DNA from: an uncultured Collinsella sp.
GTDB taxonomy: Bacteria > Actinomycetota > Coriobacteriia > Coriobacteriales > Coriobacteriaceae
Reading direction: 5' to 3'
Length of the DNA stretch: 21,848 bases
NCBI GenBank assembly: GCA_958350755.1
Contig: CATWID010000028.1
Coordinates: forward strand, 1-21,848
Shown here: piece by piece, positions 12,773 through 20,874 of the stretch
Position numbering within the stretch: the first letter of the stretch is position 1
Layout of the letters: each line of letters starts with the position of its first letter
Position numbers and translations under genes: made by a program
The notes under the pieces: generated by a model
The model's database searches: none
Seen by the model: only the letters and a program-made list of their open reading frames with translations
What the model was told of the DNA's origin: nothing

Positions 12773-14925
12773 TACGACCCACCGCCCAGAGCGCCAACCA
12801 GCGTGGCGACATCGACGGTGAGCGGGATGGAGCCGCCGCCGGGCAGAGGAATCTCCGCAAGCGTGAACACCGTACCGCTGATGGTGCGTTCGACTTGATA
12901 TTCCAACGCCTCGCAAAGCGCCTTGGGATCGGTCACGCCCAACGGAATACTTCGCAGCTTGTCTTGCGCTTGAGAGAGACCGGCAATGTCAGACCCCGGA
13001 CTCTTAATGACGTTGGCGGAATCGGTCAGCACCGGCTTTCGCAGGCGCAAGTCGCACGGTTCCAAACCCAGCGCCGCCACGGACGCCGAAACGGTATCGC
13101 CGAGCCACGATGCAATGGAGTCCAACGCACCGTTGCCCCCTCCTGGGCCCTTAATCATCTCGTCCATAAGTTCGTCGGCCGAACCTTGGATGTCTCCGTA
13201 TCCCACAAGCAGCCGTCCCCAGACATCCATGACGCCATCGAGCACGCCGGCAACGCCACCCGAGCGTTCCTTCAATGTCGAGAAAAATCGCGAAAGCACG
13301 TTGTTTTGCGCCGTCGCCCCATCGGGCGCCAGCACCGCGGCAGAGATGGCACCGCGATCGCCAAGCCTGACTGCCGTGTTAAACGAAGAGTTGAGCTCAT
13401 CGGGGCTCGAGATGGCACCCGAAACCGCAAAGGCAACCACGCCGTTGCGACCGGGCGGAGCGATACGCGGACGCTCACCGGAAAGTTCTTTGATGGCGGT
13501 ATCGAACGCATTGCCCGCACGGTCGGCTTCGTCCTCGGTCTGACGCTCGAGCTCGAGCTCCTTGTTGCGACAGTCGACGTAGTCCTCCAGGGCGTCTTTA
13601 AACTTGTCAAAGTGATACTCGAAGCCGTTTTCGATAGAGGTTGAAGGCGCCGCAACAGCACCAAGCGACAAAACGCCAAAATGGCATTTGCTGCATTTAT
13701 CCTGTCCATCGTAATCGGCAACCGAAGCAAATCCGCTCGGCGTCCCTTTCTTATAGTTAGGGCAGGTCGTCCCGTAATGCAGATACGCCTTGTCATCGTT
13801 CACGCTCGTCGGCCACACCGCATCGGTATAGAGTTCCGTCGCCCGAACCTCATCAGAGTTGCGCGGCAGCAGCGGAATATAGGAGGAAACCCTGTCTCCG
13901 TTCTCGGTTATATATGCCCGATCGACCTCCGCGTTCGCATAGGTATAAAACGCCTTACGCGCCGCAGACTCTGCCTTCATCTCGACACTCGAGCCCTGGG
14001 GCTTCTCATTTGTCAGACGCCAATGGTAGTAGTCCTTCGCGCGATCAAGGGCAACTTGAGGCTCCCACGTAACGCTCGATGAGTAATGCGGATTTTGAAC
14101 ACCGGAAAGATCCGTTAGGCTTTTTGCGCGCTCCCACATACAAGAACAGCTGCCGACCGAGCCCTTGTCAGACCCACCACAATCCGCCAGCCAAGCGCGC
14201 TCCTTTGCCTTCGCCGTCTCCTCCGAGGCCTTCCGCAGCTCCTCGGCCGCACGCTCTAAATCATCTGATGTGTCTTTAATGGTATCGGTCGAGATCTCTG
14301 ACCCTTTGAGCGCAGCAAAGTCCGACTCGGATGTCCTGGGCACGGCAAGCGCCGTACCGGTATAGGTCACACTATCGGTATCCTGCGCCGACACCGCCTG
14401 CGTGGCACGCGCGGCGATCAGATACGGCAGAGCCGTCTCGATTTTCTGTAAGCCTTCCGATGCGCTTTTGGCAAACTTGTTGCGCGTTTTAATGATCTCG
14501 ATCCCGGTGTCGACCATATTGCCGGCAACCGGCTCGGCACCCGGGATGAGGATGGCGACCAGGCCCGTCCCGATCGTGGCAAACCCCGCCAGCCCCAGAC
14601 TCAAGATACTCGCATCAACCACCGTGGCAGCCGTGTGATAGGACGACACTACGTTGGCACCCGCCAGCGCGCCGCTATCGGCCGCCACCTGGGTGTCCCC
14701 GGCACGCGACATGCTCCATATCGCCGCGGTCGACGAAAACAACAATGTGAGCACCACTAGGATGACCACGGCAGAAGAAAGCGTGGTATAGGCGCCGTCT
14801 TCGATAAACAGATCGACACCGGCTCGACCCATAAAGCCGCCTCGCTTGCAATGGCAGCTCGGACGGCGCGTCAAAACGCGTCTAGACCAGAAACGCTTAA
14901 TCCCATGTAGCAATCCACGAATCAT
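12772..14925 (-). CDS. Large TadG-like pilus-associated protein, 717 aa
   Basis: A basic cytoplasmic N-terminus (about 1-38) precedes one membrane helix (50-70, SAVVILVVLTLLF) and the TadG-like signature TQVAADSGALAGANVV (78-93). The rest is a long extracellular region. Residues about 218-245 (DLERAAEELRKASEETAKAK) form a predicted coiled coil. Cysteines cluster at 249, 260 and 262, at 388, at CSKC 411-414 and at 452, suggesting disulphides or metal binding. A second helical segment is near 452-480 and the C-terminus is Gly-rich. The ATG at 14925 with GGAGG upstream overlaps the previous gene by 29 nt and is preferred over a start 102 nt earlier. It is much longer than usual TadG proteins and lacks an obvious von Willebrand A domain. 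It probably spans the membrane as a pilus tip or anchor component. Confidence 0.8.
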   Translation of the reverse strand: MIRGLLHGIKRFWSRRVLTRRPSCHCKRGGFMGRAGVDLFIEDGAYTTLSSAVVILVVLTLLFSSTAAIWSMSRAGDTQVAADSGALAGANVVSSYHTAATVVDASILSLGLAGFATIGTGLVAILIPGAEPVAGNMVDTGIEIIKTRNKFAKSASEGLQKIETALPYLIAARATQAVSAQDTDSVTYTGTALAVPRTSESDFAALKGSEISTDTIKDTSDDLERAAEELRKASEETAKAKERAWLADCGGSDKGSVGSCSCMWERAKSLTDLSGVQNPHYSSSVTWEPQVALDRAKDYYHWRLTNEKPQGSSVEMKAESAARKAFYTYANAEVDRAYITENGDRVSSYIPLLPRNSDEVRATELYTDAVWPTSVNDDKAYLHYGTTCPNYKKGTPSGFASVADYDGQDKCSKCHFGVLSLGAVAAPSTSIENGFEYHFDKFKDALEDYVDCRNKELELERQTEDEADRAGNAFDTAIKELSGERPRIAPPGRNGVVAFAVSGAISSPDELNSSFNTAVRLGDRGAISAAVLAPDGATAQNNVLSRFFSTLKERSGGVAGVLDGVMDVWGRLLVGYGDIQGSADELMDEMIKGPGGGNGALDSIASWLGDTVSASVAALGLEPCDLRLRKPVLTDSANVIKSPGSDIAGLSQAQDKLRSIPLGVTDPKALCEALEYQVERTISGTVFTLAEIPLPGGGSIPLTVDVATLVGALGGGS

Positions 14926-15433
14926 AATCTCCCTCCAGCCATTCGGGACGCGATTGATACGAGACATCGACCTTGAGCTCAACGTAGCCGCCCTCGGCGG
15001 CACCACCCATAGCCTGCGCAAACGCACCGATCACGGGCAACGGCTTGACCTCGCCGGAAACGGACACGGACGAGACGCCACCCGCACCGGCCCGGCCAAG
15101 CTCGATATCCCACGACAGCGGCCCGCCGGCATGAAAGATCGAAACGTTGGGCACTGCGGCAAGCCGGCGGCGGGTGAACTCCTTAAGATCATCGTCCTCC
15201 GCCGTCGTCGTGGTCATGAGCCGCGCGGTCTCGGCGGCGGCAGACTCCATGACCGCGCGCGTATAGAGCAGGCACACCGGTTGCAGTGCGAGAAGGATGA
15301 GCGTCAGAAACGTCGGCAGCAAAAAAGCGGCCTCGACCGTAGACTGCGCCCGGTCCTCGCACGCGATATCAATACAACGCGATGTCCTTAGCGCCCGCAG
15401 CGGCGTCGATAACCGACATCGAGGCAACGCCAT
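14897..15433 (-). CDS. TadE-like pseudopilin (first copy)
   Basis: A TadE-family protein of about 178 aa. CEDRA (to A29) is followed by QSTVEAAFLLPTFLTLILLA, the cleavage region and hydrophobic helix with Glu at +5. The remainder is a polar domain with TadE-like MESAAAETARLM just after the helix, ending in SYQSRPEWLEGD. The start is uncertain. The nearest in-frame ATG (15433) gives a 29-residue leader and overlaps the upstream 72-aa gene by 65 nt with a weak ribosome binding site. The leader could begin later at a rare codon such as ATT near 15373. The membrane-helix part is unambiguous. Confidence 0.83.
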   Translation of the reverse strand: MALPRCRLSTPLRALRTSRCIDIACEDRAQSTVEAAFLLPTFLTLILLALQPVCLLYTRAVMESAAAETARLMTTTTAEDDDLKEFTRRRLAAVPNVSIFHAGGPLSWDIELGRAGAGGVSSVSVSGEVKPLPVIGAFAQAMGGAAEGGYVELKVDVSYQSRPEWLEGDYDSWIATWD

Positions 15434-15587
15434 GGGATGCCGCCCGCTCGACCAGCGCCGCCAAGCGCCCATCGGTGCCAGCACGCCAAAGTCCCGCAAT
15501 CGCCAGCACGATCGATAACAGCGCCACCGTGACGATGGCGTATTCCACAGTCGCTTGGGCAACCTCCTCACGCAGAACGCCATGCAT
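15369..15587 (-). CDS. Small Flp/TadE-like pseudopilin, 72 aa
   Basis: A 72-residue prepilin-like protein. Leader MHGVLREEVA (cut expected after A10) is followed by QATVEYAIVTVALLSIVLAI, a hydrophobic helix with Glu at +5 and Tyr at +6 as in Flp/TadE pilins. A short amphipathic tail of about 40 residues follows. It is too small for a classical TadE and more similar in shape to Flp pilins, so it may be a minor pilin. The ATG at 15587 lies one base after the stop of the upstream gene, with AGGAGG 9 nt before it inside that gene's last codons. Its sequence around A10/Q11 is very similar to the other three pilin-like proteins here. Confidence 0.85.
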   Translation of the reverse strand: MHGVLREEVAQATVEYAIVTVALLSIVLAIAGLWRAGTDGRLAALVERAASHGVASMSVIDAAAGAKDIALY

Positions 15588-15588
15588 T

Positions 15589-16152
15589 TCACGACCCCTC
15601 CTTTGAGCTTATTGTTTGCGGGACCAGGCGCACGGCGCGCAGACGACACGAAGCATCGCCAGTATCCGCAGCAACCGTCACCATATCGACCCAGCCGCGT
15701 CCGTCACGCACGATGGCGCCCCACACGTTTCCCTTGATGTCGAGATAGCCGCTCAGAGCAAGTTGCGCCGTGGGTACCTCGCGATAGGAACGCAGCATAT
15801 CCGCCGCCGCTTCGGTCATCGGTCGGTCCTCGGACCATGCAAGCCGGACCACAATCGCGTTGCCCCCAGGCGAATCCGTCGCAGTGCCAGACCGCTTGTC
15901 GAGCGTCCGCAGAAAGGTTTGCGCCGTGACAGCGACATCCGAATCGTCCGCATCTCGCATCTCATCTTTTTGAGACGCCACCGCCGAATCTGAGCCCAAA
16001 TCGGAGGCGGTCCCAGGACGCTGCTGCCGCGCGGCGTTAAGCCCCCAAAGCACCGCCGCTATCGCCACGGTCAGGCAAGCAAACACCAGCAGCACCCCGA
16101 CGGGGCGCTCGCCCTCTACAGGCTGTTGATGCCCTCGCTGATAGCGTTCCAT
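15589..16152 (-). CDS. Single-pass membrane protein of the tad operon
   Basis: An unrecognised protein of up to 187 aa. One membrane helix (about residues 18-38, VGVLLVFACLTVAIAAVLWG) is followed by an acidic, probably extracellular domain. A mostly polar linker (41-75) and a mixed alpha/beta region (about 95-180) with LAWSEDRPMTEAAADML and ALSGYLDIKGNVWGAIVRDG follow. The ATG at 16152 overlaps flp by 37 nt and has only a weak ribosome binding site; a GTG about 18 codons later is possible. It is located between the Flp pilin and the small pseudopilin, so it may be a pilus-assembly accessory protein. I see no known domain. Confidence 0.7.
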   Translation of the reverse strand: MERYQRGHQQPVEGERPVGVLLVFACLTVAIAAVLWGLNAARQQRPGTASDLGSDSAVASQKDEMRDADDSDVAVTAQTFLRTLDKRSGTATDSPGGNAIVVRLAWSEDRPMTEAAADMLRSYREVPTAQLALSGYLDIKGNVWGAIVRDGRGWVDMVTVAADTGDASCRLRAVRLVPQTISSKEGS

Positions 16153-16349
16153 AGATCTTGGACCTTGCCCTTAAATGCGACGATGGCGATAATCGCGATC
16201 ACCACGAGCACGCCGACCAAGATGGCATACTCGGTGGTACCCTGCGCACTCTCCTCCTGCAATAGTTCCTTGGCGCGCTGACGAACATGTGCCGCCCGGC
16301 AAAACGCCCAGCCCTGGACCTTGCCAGCAGCGTCAGTCATCGTGTTCAT
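16116..16349 (-). CDS. flp: Flp-type major pilin
   Basis: A 77-aa type IVb prepilin. A long basic leader (1-35) ends in QEESA. It is followed by QGTTEYAILVGVLVVIAIIA, the Flp hydrophobic helix with Glu40-Tyr41 at +5/+6 relative to cleavage after A35. If the alternative Gly37/Thr38 site were used, Glu would fall at +3, which is atypical. A short polar tail (FKGKVQDLWNAISEGINSL) completes the mature pilin of about 42 residues, the usual size. The ATG at 16349 has a G-rich ribosome binding site (GGGGGGAAT) and lies 10 bp after tadC. Unusually for tad loci, the pilin gene sits inside the operon after tadC rather than first. Confidence 0.9.
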   Translation of the reverse strand: MNTMTDAAGKVQGWAFCRAAHVRQRAKELLQEESAQGTTEYAILVGVLVVIAIIAIVAFKGKVQDLWNAISEGINSL

Positions 16350-16359
16350 GTATTCCCCC

Positions 16360-17001
16360 CTACATCATCCCGCCTGCTCCCAGCAGCGGGCCCAATATGG
16401 ACAGAAGCAACGCCGGCAAGATGAGCGTGCCGGTGGGAATCAGCAGCTTGACGGGCGCACGCTCGATCTCGCGCTCGACCGCGGCGCGATGAGCCGCACG
16501 GATCTCGCGACTTTGAGCGGCCAGCGTCTCGGCAAGTGGGGCACCCAGGGCGAGCGCCTGCCCCACCGTGATGGCAAAGGTCTCGAGCGCTCGCACGTCC
16601 AGGTCGCGCGCGGCGGCCAACAACTCGTCCTCACGCGTGCCCACGCCCACCTGCCACGCCATGCAGGCGCGCTCAAGGCGAAGAGCCAGCACTGACCGGC
16701 GGTTGGCGCAGAAAATCTCAAGCGCCGCATCAAACGAAAGACCGGCCGAAAGACCCAAGCGCACAACATCGATCATCTCGGAAACTTCGCCGAGCGACAC
16801 TCGCGCCGGGCCGCCCGCTCCAACCGCGCCCTTCACTCGCGCGGTCAGAGCATCGACCACCGAGCGACCCGCGGCAGCGACCAGCACCGCCTCGCGCTTG
16901 CAGGCCCCTGCGATCTTGCGTGCATCCGCCCGATCCAAACCCGTCGCGACAAATACACTCAGGGCGCACAGGCAAGCCGCAACTGCAACCGGGGCGCTCA
17001 T
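16360..17001 (-). CDS. tadC: Tad platform protein TadC
   Basis: A 213-aa inner-membrane platform protein of the type II secretion F-domain family that works with TadB and the TadA ATPase to polymerise Flp pilin. An N-terminal hydrophobic segment (VAVAACLCALSVFVA) is followed by the cytoplasmic F-domain, with MIDVVRLGLSAGLSFDAALE as the typical helix pair and VGQALALGAPLAETLAAQSR. A C-terminal helix pair ends in LIPTGTLILPALLLSILGP. The ATG at 17001 overlaps the tadB stop (ATGA). It is shorter than many TadC proteins (about 280-320 aa), with fewer N-terminal helices, but the F-domain is complete. Confidence 0.87.
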   Translation of the reverse strand: MSAPVAVAACLCALSVFVATGLDRADARKIAGACKREAVLVAAAGRSVVDALTARVKGAVGAGGPARVSLGEVSEMIDVVRLGLSAGLSFDAALEIFCANRRSVLALRLERACMAWQVGVGTREDELLAAARDLDVRALETFAITVGQALALGAPLAETLAAQSREIRAAHRAAVEREIERAPVKLLIPTGTLILPALLLSILGPLLGAGGMM

Positions 17002-17924
17002 AGCTCCACCCGCATAATGCGCCGGATAACCACCAGGGCAACGGCGTTGAGGGCAAGACCCAGCACCACAGCGCCCGCGCCGGCGGGCGTCGCAAGACCG
17101 CGACGAAAATCTGCCGAAAGCAGCGCCAACACCGCGCACATGCCCGCCGGCATCGCCGCGACCATATGCGCAGACATGCGAGCCTGCGACGTCTTAACAT
17201 CCAGGCGGCGCTTGAGCTCAATGCGCTCCCCCACCATGCTCGACGCCTCGGACAGTAAGTCGGCAAGCGGAGCGCCGGTGCGCTGAGACACCTTAAGCGC
17301 CAAGGTCACAAGCGAAAGACCGGGGGCGTCGATACGCACGAGCAAGTCATCGAGCGCGTCGGTCGCCGAGATGCCGCAATCGATCGCCGCCGCCACCCGC
17401 AAAAACTCGGTATGCACTGGCTCTTGCGCATGAGCGCCCACAAAGCGCATGCCCTGGGCCAGCGAATGTCCCGAGGCAAGCGACATGGAAAGTGCGGTAA
17501 ACGCCTCGGGCATTGCCTCTTCTGCATCGTGTTGCTCGCGCCGGCTCTCAAAGCCATCCCGAGCGGCACCAACGGCAAACGGAGCAACAAGTCCCAAGGC
17601 AAATCCGAGGGGCGATAACGACACCATCGTTAGTAAAACGCAGCAGACACCGCTCGATAGCAACAGAAACGCCAAACATCCCGAAGCATCCTCGATCACG
17701 AGGCCAAGGCGATGCGCCGGAGCCAGCGATGCCCACGAACGGGCGATCTTTTTCAGCAGATCGTTTTCCACCAGCTCACGCGGCAGCTTCTCTGCCACCG
17801 TCTCGAGCGCCTGACGTGCCAGCTCCGCCGGCGGTACCTGCGGCACACGAGGTTCCGCCCCGCACGCCGTCGCGACAGAAAGCCCTGCCAAGCCCCCTAC
17901 GACGAGGGGCACAGCGATCTCCAT
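16998..17924 (-). CDS. tadB: Tad platform protein TadB
   Basis: A 308-aa inner-membrane platform component with a type II secretion F-domain. The order is an N-terminal helix (1-20), a polar region, two helices (about 82-118, LLLSSGVCCVLLTMVSLSPL onwards), then the F-domain with MPEAFTALSMSLASGHSLAQ and VSQRTGAPLADLLSEAS. Two C-terminal helices end RRIMRVEL. The ATG at 17924 has GGAGGTG 5 nt upstream and overlaps the end of tadA by 28 nt, indicating coupling. With TadC it forms the membrane base on which the TadA ATPase acts. Confidence 0.9.
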   Translation of the reverse strand: MEIAVPLVVGGLAGLSVATACGAEPRVPQVPPAELARQALETVAEKLPRELVENDLLKKIARSWASLAPAHRLGLVIEDASGCLAFLLLSSGVCCVLLTMVSLSPLGFALGLVAPFAVGAARDGFESRREQHDAEEAMPEAFTALSMSLASGHSLAQGMRFVGAHAQEPVHTEFLRVAAAIDCGISATDALDDLLVRIDAPGLSLVTLALKVSQRTGAPLADLLSEASSMVGERIELKRRLDVKTSQARMSAHMVAAMPAGMCAVLALLSADFRRGLATPAGAGAVVLGLALNAVALVVIRRIMRVEL

Positions 17925-19225
17925 TCGTCCACCTCCTCTTGTGTGAGCGTCCCCGACCGCAAGCTTTCTGCGATAAACGGCGGCTCGCGGTCAAGCGTCC
18001 AGGTGCGCTCGGCGGCATCGAACGTCACATAGCGCTCGAGCTCTACGCCGCCCGATGCGGCGCGTCGCACCCCCGAATACGAGGAGACGAAACGCCTGCC
18101 ATCGGCGTGGCGCTCGGACATCACGATGCCGTCGAGCGCCATGGCAATCTGCTCCTCGATGAGCTCGCTCGGCAGATCGATGCCATAACGTGCAAGCAAC
18201 GTCAGACGCACCACGGTCTCCTGTTCTGAACCCGCATGAAGTGTGGTGAGCGACCCGTCGTGGCCCGTGTTCATGGCCTGCAACATGTCGCAGCACTCAG
18301 CACCGCGCACCTCGCCCACCACGATGCGGTCGGGGCGCATGCGCAGGGCATTGGTCACCAGGTCGCGGATCGTCACCGCGCCCTCGCCCTCAATTGAAGC
18401 CTCGCGCGCCTCTAAGCGCACCACGTGCGGATGATGTGCAAACTTGAGCTCGGCGGAATCCTCGATCGTCACGATGCGCTCGCCGGTGGAAATCTCGCAT
18501 GACAACGCGTTGAGCAGGGTGGTCTTACCAGATCCCGTGCCTCCCGCAACCGCCAGGTCCTGTCGCAGCGACACCGCGCATGACAACAGCTGCGCATACC
18601 AAAGCGGCAGCGACCCCAGCCCCACAAGCTCGTCCAGCGAGCAGATGCGGTCCGAGAACTTTCGGATGGTGAGAATCGGTCCGTCAATCGCCACAGGCGG
18701 AATCACCGCATTGACGCGATAGCCCGTTTTGAGGCGGGCGTTGACGATGGGGCTGCGCTCGTCGATACGGCGGCCAAGTGGCGAGATGATGCGATCGATA
18801 AGCACACGGATCTGCTCATCATCCTCAAACGCATGCTCGATGGGGTACAAGACGCCGCCGCGTTCAAAGAAAGCCGAGCGGCAGCCGTTGATCATGATCT
18901 CGGTAACGGTGTCGTCCTCGATGAGCGGCTGCAACGGCCCCAAGCCCACCACGTCATCCAAAATCTCGTCGATGATGGTTTCGCGCTCGGGCGTCGCGAG
19001 ATCGGTCGGCTCCTCAACATTGAGCGCCGCCTCCACCGCAGGACGCAATTCCGAGCGGGCAAGTGCCGGGTCGATATAGGCGCTGATACGCGCCACTTCG
19101 TCGTAACCCATGCGGTCCATCACGGCGCGCTTGGTGCGTCGTTTCACCGCGCGGCGACGCCCCGCATCTACAGGCGCTGCCGCCGCTGCAGCGCCGGCAG
19201 CCTTAATCCTCGTTTGCAGGCTCAT
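17897..19225 (-). CDS. tadA: Tad secretion ATPase TadA (CpaF)
   Basis: A 442-aa hexameric secretion ATPase that powers Flp pilus assembly (and in some Tad systems retraction). The N-terminal part (1-40) is basic and Ala-rich. An all-helical N-domain contains PLQPLIEDDTVTEIMINGC, typical of CpaF. Motifs: Walker A GGTGSGKT (228-235), an Asp-box-like VTIEDSAEL (252-260), Walker B IVVGEVRG with Glu305, and the His box GHDGSLTTLHA (321-331). The start overlaps the tadZ stop as ATGA. All catalytic motifs are intact. Confidence 0.96.
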   Translation of the reverse strand: MSLQTRIKAAGAAAAAAPVDAGRRRAVKRRTKRAVMDRMGYDEVARISAYIDPALARSELRPAVEAALNVEEPTDLATPERETIIDEILDDVVGLGPLQPLIEDDTVTEIMINGCRSAFFERGGVLYPIEHAFEDDEQIRVLIDRIISPLGRRIDERSPIVNARLKTGYRVNAVIPPVAIDGPILTIRKFSDRICSLDELVGLGSLPLWYAQLLSCAVSLRQDLAVAGGTGSGKTTLLNALSCEISTGERIVTIEDSAELKFAHHPHVVRLEAREASIEGEGAVTIRDLVTNALRMRPDRIVVGEVRGAECCDMLQAMNTGHDGSLTTLHAGSEQETVVRLTLLARYGIDLPSELIEEQIAMALDGIVMSERHADGRRFVSSYSGVRRAASGGVELERYVTFDAAERTWTLDREPPFIAESLRSGTLTQEEVDEWRSLCPSS

Positions 19226-20874
19226 CGCTGATCACCCTCGCGCGACCAGGGAAGGCGGATACGCGGGCGTTCGGTACGCGTTGCACGGTCGGCGACCATA
19301 TCGCTCCAAGGGCCGACGGCGCACCCCAGTTCCACGAGCATCTCGCGCGTGGCCTCGCGCATGCTAGTCGCAAAAGCACTGGTCTGCCCCACCGCCTCGT
19401 CAGCGCGCCCAAACGCCATGAGCGCGGCGAGATCCTGCCCGCCATCGGCGATACGAATCTTGGAGCTCAACGCACAGGCAATCTCAAAGCGCATGGCGAC
19501 GTCCTCGTCTGCCCCGCGCGCACCGAACCGGTTGAACACGGCGCTCATGCGCGTGCGCGGCACACCTACTCGACTTGCCAGTTCGATGACGCGCGACGCC
19601 GATGTCGCGGACGACACCGCCGCATCGCCAACGACCAGGCAACGGTCGCTCGCCGCCACCGCAGCCGCCACGGCGTCGCCCCAAAAGACCGAGGTATCGA
19701 TAAAGACCACGTCGGATTCGCGACGCAGAACATCAAGCAGTAGCTCCACCGGACGCGCCATGAGCTCAGCTTGCTCGGGCGCCGCGACGGGACCCCAGAG
19801 CGTAACGCCCGGCGCCACGCGCATCGATGTGGCTACGATATCCGGCTCGGTGAGCGTGCCCGCCGCCGACGGCTCGATAAGTGCCGCCATATCGCGCGGA
19901 GCATCGACGCCTAACAAGTCGTAAAGGTTTCCAAACATCAGGTCCAGGTCGAGCACGGCGGCACGCAAGCCCAACAGCGACGATGTGTGTGCCATGGTGG
20001 CAACGATCGTCGACTTGCCGCAACCGCCCGAACCCGAAATGGCGCAGATGACCGGAGCTCGATGCGGCGAAGCGGCAGCGTCTGCCGGCGGCATCGGAGG
20101 CGGCGGGGCGGGCGTCGGTGACAGCGCCCCCGTCTCCCCCGCCGCAACCACACGCTGCGTCCAAGCCGGCATGGCAGCTTGTTCGGTCTGCGAGGCAGGC
20201 TCGTTCTGCGCAATCTGCTCATGCTGCATTAGCGACAACTCGCCGCACCCGGCAAAGCCCTCAACTTCGTCGAGTTCATCCACCAGATTCACGCCGTGCA
20301 CGTATCCCATATCTACAGCCGGGGAGTCGCCAGCATGCTGCGCCGGCCCTCCAGCGTCATCGCATACAAGGGGGTTCCGGGGGCGCCGACCATGCTCGGC
20401 TTCCGCTTTTCCATAATCATCAACACGCGGACCTCTTGTAGCGCGAGGCGCCCCGGGTTCCCTATCAACAAAAGCATCGGGCTCAATCGTCATGTGCCGA
20501 TCGGAATCAACCGCTCCCTCGCCCGCGCGCCCGTTGCCGCATACACTGTGCGCAGCGATGACCTCGGTCGCCCCCGCGCGAAACAGCCCCTCGATATCCG
20601 ACGGATCGAGCGCTTCTATCAACACGACCACGCGACTCACGCGGCCTTCGGCCGTCAGGCGCGCAACAGTCTTGCGCACATCTTCGGTATCAAACAGAGA
20701 CGCCGCGATGATGGCAGCCCCGCGGCGCGACGGAAACGCCCGCGCCATGGAAACCAGCCCGTCCAGGTCACCCACGCGAAGCACCTGTGCACCCGCATCA
20801 CGGCCCTCGACTTCCCGCTGCAACAGCCCGTAATCGCCGCACGCGCAGCACGCAAGCCAGATCGCCTTCATCAC
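19222..20874 (-). CDS. tadZ: TadZ/CpaE-like localisation ATPase
   Basis: A 550-aa protein in three parts. Residues 1-110 resemble a degenerate receiver domain (VLRVGDLDGLVSMARAFPSR, VVVLIEALDPSDIEGLF); the phosphorylatable Asp is not obvious. Residues 111-272 form a long low-complexity linker rich in Ala, Glu and Pro (PTPAPPPPMPP). From 277 the MinD/ParA-type ATPase begins, with deviant Walker A GSGGCGKST (281-289) and VLDLDLMFGNL (307-317). TadZ/CpaE places the Tad machine at a cell site. The start is GTG at 20874, overlapping the cpaB stop with GGAGG 6 nt upstream; ATG at 20871 is the alternative. The linker is longer than in most TadZ proteins. Confidence 0.9.
   Translation of the reverse strand: MMKAIWLACCACGDYGLLQREVEGRDAGAQVLRVGDLDGLVSMARAFPSRRGAAIIAASLFDTEDVRKTVARLTAEGRVSRVVVLIEALDPSDIEGLFRAGATEVIAAHSVCGNGRAGEGAVDSDRHMTIEPDAFVDREPGAPRATRGPRVDDYGKAEAEHGRRPRNPLVCDDAGGPAQHAGDSPAVDMGYVHGVNLVDELDEVEGFAGCGELSLMQHEQIAQNEPASQTEQAAMPAWTQRVVAAGETGALSPTPAPPPPMPPADAAASPHRAPVICAISGSGGCGKSTIVATMAHTSSLLGLRAAVLDLDLMFGNLYDLLGVDAPRDMAALIEPSAAGTLTEPDIVATSMRVAPGVTLWGPVAAPEQAELMARPVELLLDVLRRESDVVFIDTSVFWGDAVAAAVAASDRCLVVGDAAVSSATSASRVIELASRVGVPRTRMSAVFNRFGARGADEDVAMRFEIACALSSKIRIADGGQDLAALMAFGRADEAVGQTSAFATSMREATREMLVELGCAVGPWSDMVADRATRTERPRIRLPWSREGDQR

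Noticed and set aside
14925..15027. Upstream start for the TadG-like gene
   Set aside because: The extra 34 residues would be encoded entirely within the preceding TadE-like gene. The ATG at 14925 has a strong GGAGG site and gives a sensible basic leader before the membrane helix.
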